Origin: DAOTTI01 sp034437795 | GTDB lineage: Bacteria; Chloroflexota; UBA11872; UBA12225 | Assembly (NCBI GenBank): GCA_034437795.1 | Contig: DAOTTI010000076.1 | Coordinates: forward strand, 1 to 27,024 | DNA length: 27,024 bases | Reading direction: 5' to 3' | Part shown: positions 22,430 through 27,024 of the stretch, one piece after another | Position numbering within the stretch: position 1 is the stretch's first letter | Layout of the letters: each line of letters starts with the position of its first letter | The notes under the pieces: generated by a model | Database searches by the model: none | Told to the model about the DNA's origin: nothing | The model's input: only the letters and a program-made list of their open reading frames with translations | Position numbers and translations under genes: made by a program

Positions 22430-23908
22430 CTACGCCAGTCCGGCCGCCAGCTCCGCTGCGGTGTGCACCAGGATGTCTTCCGCCTCGGGGGCGTAGCAGG
22501 CCGGCCAGCCGGCGTGCCGGTGAGCCGTCACCTCGTAGCCTCCCTCAGGGATGGCCGCGCCGGTGGGGACGTACCCCACGCTGCCGTTGGCGTAGGCCGC
22601 GACGACCACGCCGGCCGACGAGACGCCAGCCGCGGCGGCTACGGCCTCCCGCACCCGCCACCCGATCTCCACGAACACCTCCCCGGGCAGGGTCACCAGC
22701 CAGACGTCCCCGAGCCGGAACACCTGCACTTCGGCGGGGTTGCCCACCGGCAGGGTCCCCGCGCCGAGCCCTTCCAGCGTGCGCCGCGCCCACAGGCGCT
22801 CCGTCTCGGTCAGGCCCCGGCCGTCCGGCCAGTGCCCCGTGGCCAGCAGCGCACGCAGGTCCGCCTCCTGTGGCGGGGGCCCGAAGGGGAGCAGCACCGT
22901 CTTACCTGCTGCGGCGACGGGCTGGGCGCCCCCATTGTGGGCCGGGGGAGCGCCTCCCTCAGCCCGCGCGCCTTCGCCGGCACTGGAGACGGGGCGGGCT
23001 TCCAGCGGGGCCGCGGCCTCGGCGGCGGCTACCGTTGCTGCGCCCAGCTCGCGGCCCAACCGCGCCAGCTCGGCCCAGTCGGCGCTGCGGAAGCCGCCGG
23101 CCCGCGTCACCAGGTGCGGGCGGACGTTGCCGGCGCAGCCCTGCAGGAAGAGGGCCAGGGTTCCCCCGCCATAGGCCTGCTCCACAAAGGCCGCGGCCGC
23201 GCCGGGGTAATCGGCCGTGATCAGGTAGTTCTGGGCGCCCATCGCTGTGGCGTGGCAGGTGTAGCGGAAGAGGATCGCCAGGGGCGCGGCGCCTCCATTG
23301 CCCTGGATAAAGGACAAAGGACGAGCGGCTGACAGTGGTTCGTCCTTCGGCCTCTGTCCCTCGTCCGCCCTAACCGCATCTACGCGCACCACCAGCACTT
23401 CGCGGTCGACCGGCCCCTCCGGATTGGGGAGCATGAGGGTGGCCTGCGCCGTACGCAGCCGTCGGTTGACGTTGAACCCGGCCTGCCCTCGCCCGAGGCG
23501 GACGGTGGCCGGGCGGAGGTCGCGCGCCGCGGCCGCCACCACGCCGGCCAGGTACTTTTCCAGCAGGCGCAGGTAGTCGGCGTCCGGCTGCGGGCCGCTG
23601 AACCCAACGTAGCTGCGCGTCGCCGGCCCGCCGTGGGTGTGCGACGCGCACAGGGCGATGTGGCCGGCGGGGATGCCGGTGGCCTCTTCCGCGCGGCGCC
23701 GGGCGGCGTCCGCCAGCTCGGGCGGCAGGCCGACGACGTCGACGCTGACGATCGCCGCGCACGGGCGGCCATCATCCCCGCCGAGCACCAGCGCGCGGGC
23801 GTAGAGGTCGTCGTGGATCCCTTCGCACGGCCTGGTGCGGGCGCCATAGCCCCCCTGCCATGTCCCCACCGGCGGGGTAATGCAGACCCTGGCCACACCT
23901 GCACGCAT
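22430..23908 (-). CDS. Neutral/alkaline ceramidase N-terminal-domain hydrolase
   Basis: This 492-residue protein matches the N-terminal catalytic domain of neutral/alkaline non-lysosomal ceramidases, zinc amidases that split N-acyl bonds. It begins MRAGVARVCITPPVGTWQGG and has IHDDLYARALVL at 31-42. Probable zinc ligands are in CASHTHGGP (His90, His92) and RYTCHATAMG (His219), with LQGCAGNVRPH near 260. The C-terminal domain of full ceramidases is absent, and no signal peptide is seen, so it is probably a cytoplasmic amidase or esterase of another substrate. Two low-complexity segments (about residues 181-206 and 303-330) look like in-frame insertions. The ATG at 23908 follows aaggaggcagtgag. 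It lies between SBP5 and the SelA-like gene on one strand. Confidence 0.88.
   Translation of the reverse strand: MRAGVARVCITPPVGTWQGGYGARTRPCEGIHDDLYARALVLGGDDGRPCAAIVSVDVVGLPPELADAARRRAEEATGIPAGHIALCASHTHGGPATRSYVGFSGPQPDADYLRLLEKYLAGVVAAAARDLRPATVRLGRGQAGFNVNRRLRTAQATLMLPNPEGPVDREVLVVRVDAVRADEGQRPKDEPLSAARPLSFIQGNGGAAPLAILFRYTCHATAMGAQNYLITADYPGAAAAFVEQAYGGGTLALFLQGCAGNVRPHLVTRAGGFRSADWAELARLGRELGAATVAAAEAAAPLEARPVSSAGEGARAEGGAPPAHNGGAQPVAAAGKTVLLPFGPPPQEADLRALLATGHWPDGRGLTETERLWARRTLEGLGAGTLPVGNPAEVQVFRLGDVWLVTLPGEVFVEIGWRVREAVAAAAGVSSAGVVVAAYANGSVGYVPTGAAIPEGGYEVTAHRHAGWPACYAPEAEDILVHTAAELAAGLA
23305..23366. repeat. Palindromic insertion inside ceramidase-like gene
   Basis: The arms aaggacga (23317-23324) and tcgtcctt (23340-23347) form a perfect 8-bp stem with a 15-nt loop. 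The surrounding bases continue an imperfect palindrome of ggacaaagg and cctctgtcc type. This coincides with about 25 residues (181-206) that interrupt the normal DAVR...PLAILFRYTCH sequence of the family, so an intergenic-type hairpin element seems to have been inserted in frame. Confidence 0.6.
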
Positions 23909-23951
23909 CTCACTGCCTCCTTACCATTCCTGACGCAGAGACCGTCCGCTC

Positions 23952-24060
23952 CGTCCAAGGGCATTCGAGGGCAGGCGCCTCCTGGGCCCTGGCCGTCACG
24001 CGGCCTCGCCCTGCCACGGAGCCCCTTCGCTGCGTCCAAGGGCATTCGAGGGCAGGCGCC
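23952..24060. repeat. 28-bp perfect direct repeats
   Basis: The 28 bases starting cgtccaagggcattcgaggg occur at 23952-23979 and again, identically, at 24033-24060. They lie in the 208-bp gap between SBP5 and the ceramidase-like gene. No gene is seen in this gap. They may be members of a genome-wide intergenic repeat. Confidence 0.85.
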
Positions 24061-24116
24061 AGGGGCGCAAGGCGCCCACGATCCTCCCTTCTCCGCGTCT
24101 CCGCGTCCCCGTCACC

Positions 24117-25517
24117 TTACTTCCTGGGCACGAGATCGCGGTCGATGATCGCGGTGGCGCGCTCAGCGTACTCATTGACCGAGATCCTGCCTTCCCGCAT
24201 GTCCGTATACAGGGGGGCGACCTGCTCCTGGACCTTCGGCCAGGTGCCGTACTTGAGCATCCCGCCGCCGGAGGGGAGCGTCACCGACGCCGTCAGGGCG
24301 TAGGCCCGGCCATCGACGCCCGTCTCCTGCGTCCAGCGCTTCTGCAGCGCCTCCTGGGCCGCCTTGAGCGCCGTCACCGGCTGCCCGAACGGGATGCAGT
24401 ATTCCACATTGTTGGCCGGCTCCATCAGCCAGCGGTACACGCGCCAAGCTGCTTCCTTCACCTTGCTGCCGGCGTCCAGGTGCAGTCCCTGCGACCAGTG
24501 GCGTCCCGACATGTTCTTGCCCGGGCCGGAGTAAGGGATGGTGCCCAGCGCCCAGCGGAAGGGGACGGGCCGCCCGATGATCTCACCCCCCACGGCGTGC
24601 ATCGCCACCTTGCCAGTGAGGAACAGCGGTACATTCTGGGGGCCGGACAGCTCTCTGGCGCGGTCCGCGTCCGGCTGGACCCGCCACCGGTCCTTCAGGT
24701 CGAGGAAGAACTGCAGCCCCTTGATGAAGTTGGCCGTGTTCATCAGGCACTTCTTTTTCTCGTCGTCCCACGGCTTGGCGCCAAAGTAGGTCCCCTCGGT
24801 GGCCCCGATGGGATTGGCGCGATTGAGCGAGCCGGAGAAGCCGAACTGTTCCGTGCCCCGCGTCAGCTTGCGCGCCGCCTCCAGGAAGGCTTCCATCGTC
24901 CAGGACTTGTCGTCCACGTTCACCGGCGGATACTTGACCCCTGCCTGATCGAACAGCTCCTGGTTGTAGCCCACGACGTCGGTGGAGACGGACATGGGCA
25001 GGGCGTAGAGCTTTCCCTGGTAGGTCCACGCCTCCACCATCTTGGGGAGGAAAAGGGCCGCCGGGTCGAGCTTGTCACGCCGGAGGTACGGCCCCAGGTC
25101 TTCGAGGACGCCGCTATCGACCATGTCCGTCCAGGCGCCCCAGCCATTCTCGTACAGCTCGGTCGGCGTGCCGGCGGTGTGCTCCAGCAGGATCTGCTCG
25201 CGCTGCTTGGCGTAATTGCCGGGGCCGGGACGCACTTCCACCTCCAGCCCCTGGCCGCGGTGCTCGTCATTGAACCGCTGGAAGGCCGCCACCTGGCCCT
25301 CGAAGTTCTTGCCGGAGGCGTGCACGGAGAAGAACACCACCTTGCCGGTCACCCTCTCTGGCCGGCGCGCGCCTTCTCCTCCTGGCGCGCCGCACGCGGC
25401 CAGCAGCAGCGGCGCCGAGAGCGCCACGGCGCGCGCCCCCGCCGCGGTGACGCGCCGGCGCGTCGCCCGCGCCAGACCTCCAGCCTCAGTCGTTCGTCCG
25501 CTCTCGCTGGCGTTCAT
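24117..25517 (-). CDS. Tat-exported ABC sugar-binding lipoprotein (SBP5)
   Basis: This 466-residue protein is a family-1 extracellular solute-binding protein. An N-region of about 20 residues precedes the arginine cluster ATRRRVTAAGARA; a hydrophobic stretch ends in the lipobox LLAAC with Cys42. The mature part begins GKVVFFSVHASGKNFEGQV and contains TYQGKLYALPMSVSTDVVGYN and SWTMEAFLEAARKLT, typical ligand-domain blocks. The ATG at 25517 has aaggagggc about five bases upstream. It lies 156 bp downstream of SBP6 and 208 bp upstream of the ceramidase-like gene, all on the minus strand. The protein differs clearly from SBP6, so the pair is not a recent duplication. The ligand is unknown. Confidence 0.93.
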   Translation of the reverse strand: MNASESGRTTEAGGLARATRRRVTAAGARAVALSAPLLLAACGAPGGEGARRPERVTGKVVFFSVHASGKNFEGQVAAFQRFNDEHRGQGLEVEVRPGPGNYAKQREQILLEHTAGTPTELYENGWGAWTDMVDSGVLEDLGPYLRRDKLDPAALFLPKMVEAWTYQGKLYALPMSVSTDVVGYNQELFDQAGVKYPPVNVDDKSWTMEAFLEAARKLTRGTEQFGFSGSLNRANPIGATEGTYFGAKPWDDEKKKCLMNTANFIKGLQFFLDLKDRWRVQPDADRARELSGPQNVPLFLTGKVAMHAVGGEIIGRPVPFRWALGTIPYSGPGKNMSGRHWSQGLHLDAGSKVKEAAWRVYRWLMEPANNVEYCIPFGQPVTALKAAQEALQKRWTQETGVDGRAYALTASVTLPSGGGMLKYGTWPKVQEQVAPLYTDMREGRISVNEYAERATAIIDRDLVPRK

Positions 25518-25638
25518 GACCTGCCCTCCTTGCTGGGTCTTGCTCCTGCGTGTTCTGGCCTTGTCTGTCCACTGTGACGTGCTCCCGCGCCTTCCTGCCG
25601 TGTCGTTCGCCCGGGTGCTCGCGCTGAATTCCAGCGAT

Positions 25639-25663
25639 GCCGGTGGGCCAGCGGCGCACCGGC
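25639..25663 (-). terminator. Stem-loop after SBP6 stop
   Basis: The arms gccggtg (25639-25645) and caccggc (25657-25663) form a 7-bp stem with an 11-nt loop, ten bases past the SBP6 stop at 25674. No T tract was seen. It may stabilise the SBP6 transcript or partly stop transcription before SBP5. Confidence 0.4.
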
Positions 25664-25673
25664 CGCGAGCCGA

Positions 25674-27024
25674 TCAGTTGCGGGCCAGCACCTCATTCAG
25701 GCGTGGCGCCAGGGGCGGCAGCACGTCCTTGGCCTTCGCCTCCCCCGACCAGACCCTGGCCAGCGCGGGGTTCAGCACCTCGTTCCACTCCTGCACCTCC
25801 GTGATGTTCCAGCCGATGTGGATCCGCGCACGGTCGATCTCGGTCAGGAAGGCGCGCTGGTTATCCGGCGGCGTCGACTTCATGATCTCGTCGCTTTCGG
25901 CCACCTTCCGCACCGCCGGCAGCGTCAGGCCTTCGATGCCCAGGATGCGCTGGCCCGGCGCCCCGCCGAAGAACTTGAGGAACTCCCAGGAGGCGTCCGG
26001 CTGTCTGGTAGTGCGCACGATGCCGTTGCCGGAATACCAGCCCAGCGCGATGCGCTTGCCGTCCTTCGTCTTCGGCATCGGGGCCACGTCCCATTTGAAC
26101 GGGTCGGTACGCACGCGCGCCACCTGCCAGTGGCCCCAGGTGACCATGGCCACGTTGCCGCTCCGGAAGCCCGCTGGCTGCGGGTCGCGGAACAGGACGC
26201 TGGGCCAGATCCGCTTCTTGTGCATGTCCGCGATCCACTGGATGGCGTCCAGCACCCTGGGATCGCGGAAGTTGGCTTCCTTATTGTTGCTGGTGAAGAC
26301 GTCGCTGCCGTAGGTCCAGACCCAGTACCACCAGGAGGGGTCGCTCTGGAGGTTCGAGCTGCCGTAGATGGCCACGTTCTGGCCATCGAAGCCGGCCTGG
26401 TTGGCGGAAAGCCCCTTAGCGTCGGTGGTCAGCTGGCTGGCCACCTCGACGTACCGGTCCCAGGTCCAGCCCTCGTCGGGGTACCTCGTCTTCGCCTTGT
26501 CGAAGATCTCCTTGTTGTAGAAGAGGGCGTACGTTCCGCCGTTGTAGGGCAGGTTGAAGATCTTGCCCTTGTACTTCATGGATTCGAGCGCCAGCGGATA
26601 CCAGTCGGCGGGGCGCACCTCGCGGTCTTTGCCCAGGAATTTGTCCAGCTCCACGAGGTCGCCCCGCTTGCAGAACGGGAGAAAGTCGCCGAAGGCGCAC
26701 ATCACGGTGTCCGGCGCGGTGCCGCTGGCCAGGAGCGTGGTCAGCTTGGCCGACCAGCTCCCCTCCACGACCGGCTCGACGTTGACCTTGATGCTGGGGT
26801 GCTTCTCCATGAAGGCGGCGACGACCTTGTCGTGTACGGCGAAGGCCTCCCGCCCGCCGCGGTTCATGAAGGTGATGGTGACCGGCTGGGTGATCTTGCT
26901 CTCACCGGTGCCTGCCTGCGAGCCGCAGGCAGCCGCCAGCAGGCCGGCCGCGGTCGCGCCGGCATAGCCGGCCACGCGGCGGCGGGTGGCAGTGCGGGGC
27001 GCCTTCCCTGCCGGCGGCTCAGCC
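25674..27024 (-). CDS. Tat-exported ABC sugar-binding protein, 5' end cut (SBP6)
   Basis: This is a family-1 extracellular solute-binding protein whose N-terminus runs off the right edge. The visible frame starts inside the N-region (AEPPAGKAPRTAT), then the Tat motif TRRRVAGYAG, a hydrophobic stretch and the lipobox LLAAAC. A GTG at 26975 falls within the Tat signal, after the arginines, so it is not the real start. The mature part starts TQPVTITFMNRGGREAF and contains LLASGTAPDTVMCAFGD, YKGKIFNLPYNGGTYALFYNK and ASWEWLK-like ASWEFLKFFGG. About 450 residues are present. It heads the minus-strand series SBP6, SBP5, ceramidase-like. No transport partner genes are visible up to the edge; they could lie beyond it. 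Confidence 0.92.
   Translation of the reverse strand, partial: AEPPAGKAPRTATRRRVAGYAGATAAGLLAAACGSQAGTGESKITQPVTITFMNRGGREAFAVHDKVVAAFMEKHPSIKVNVEPVVEGSWSAKLTTLLASGTAPDTVMCAFGDFLPFCKRGDLVELDKFLGKDREVRPADWYPLALESMKYKGKIFNLPYNGGTYALFYNKEIFDKAKTRYPDEGWTWDRYVEVASQLTTDAKGLSANQAGFDGQNVAIYGSSNLQSDPSWWYWVWTYGSDVFTSNNKEANFRDPRVLDAIQWIADMHKKRIWPSVLFRDPQPAGFRSGNVAMVTWGHWQVARVRTDPFKWDVAPMPKTKDGKRIALGWYSGNGIVRTTRQPDASWEFLKFFGGAPGQRILGIEGLTLPAVRKVAESDEIMKSTPPDNQRAFLTEIDRARIHIGWNITEVQEWNEVLNPALARVWSGEAKAKDVLPPLAPRLNEVLARN

Noticed and set aside
1..27024. Transposases, integrases, tRNA or rRNA genes
   Set aside because: None was recognised on either strand, so no mobile element is called despite the repeats and gene fragments.

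Overview
The window is 27 kb of high-GC bacterial chromosome (roughly two thirds G+C by eye), with good Shine-Dalgarno sites, several GTG or TTG starts, and many Tat-exported lipoproteins. The mix of gene families suits a Chloroflexota-like soil or sediment heterotroph: Tat solute-binding proteins, an enolase-superfamily enzyme, a PhyH dioxygenase, a GMC oxidoreductase, a sulfatase, a ceramidase, DUF433/DUF5615 modules and an LPxTG-tailed protein. No rRNA, tRNA or other phylogenetic marker was seen, so the taxon is an inference.

Layout. 201-3997 (minus): an IclR regulator followed by two tandem paralogous solute-binding proteins (SBPs). Divergent from it on the plus strand, 4065-9635: enolase-superfamily dehydratase/racemase, PhyH dioxygenase, GMC flavoprotein, and a secreted phytase-like esterase with an LPRTG tail. 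9737-9776 is a strong hairpin between convergent genes. 9789-12652 (minus): Gfo/Idh/MocA oxidoreductase and 1-pyrroline-5-carboxylate dehydrogenase. 12653-17007 is a scarred accessory stretch holding a 3' fragment of a sulfatase gene, a frameshifted PIN toxin with its antitoxin, a short tandem repeat, an intact sulfatase, divergent proC, and a decayed DUF433/DUF5615 module. 17134-27024 (all minus): four more SBPs, a PspC-domain membrane protein, a SelA-like PLP enzyme and a neutral-ceramidase-family hydrolase. The last SBP runs off the right edge.

How the genes may work together. The six SBPs probably capture carbohydrate-like solutes outside the membrane, yet no ABC permease or ATPase gene is present, so they must share transport machinery encoded elsewhere. 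The enzymes between them (desulfation, amide/ester hydrolysis, oxidation by GMC and Gfo/Idh proteins, sugar-acid dehydration by the enolase homologue, PLP-dependent elimination) look like a peripheral catabolic set for decorated sugars or related polyols. The actual substrates cannot be read from the sequence.

The most notable observations are the orphan Tat-SBP array, a duplicated start region of the GMC gene whose first copy has ATA instead of ATG, a sortase-type tail on the phytase-like protein, two independently decayed toxin-antitoxin modules around the sulfatase, and a family of short intergenic repeats lying mostly at gene 3' ends.
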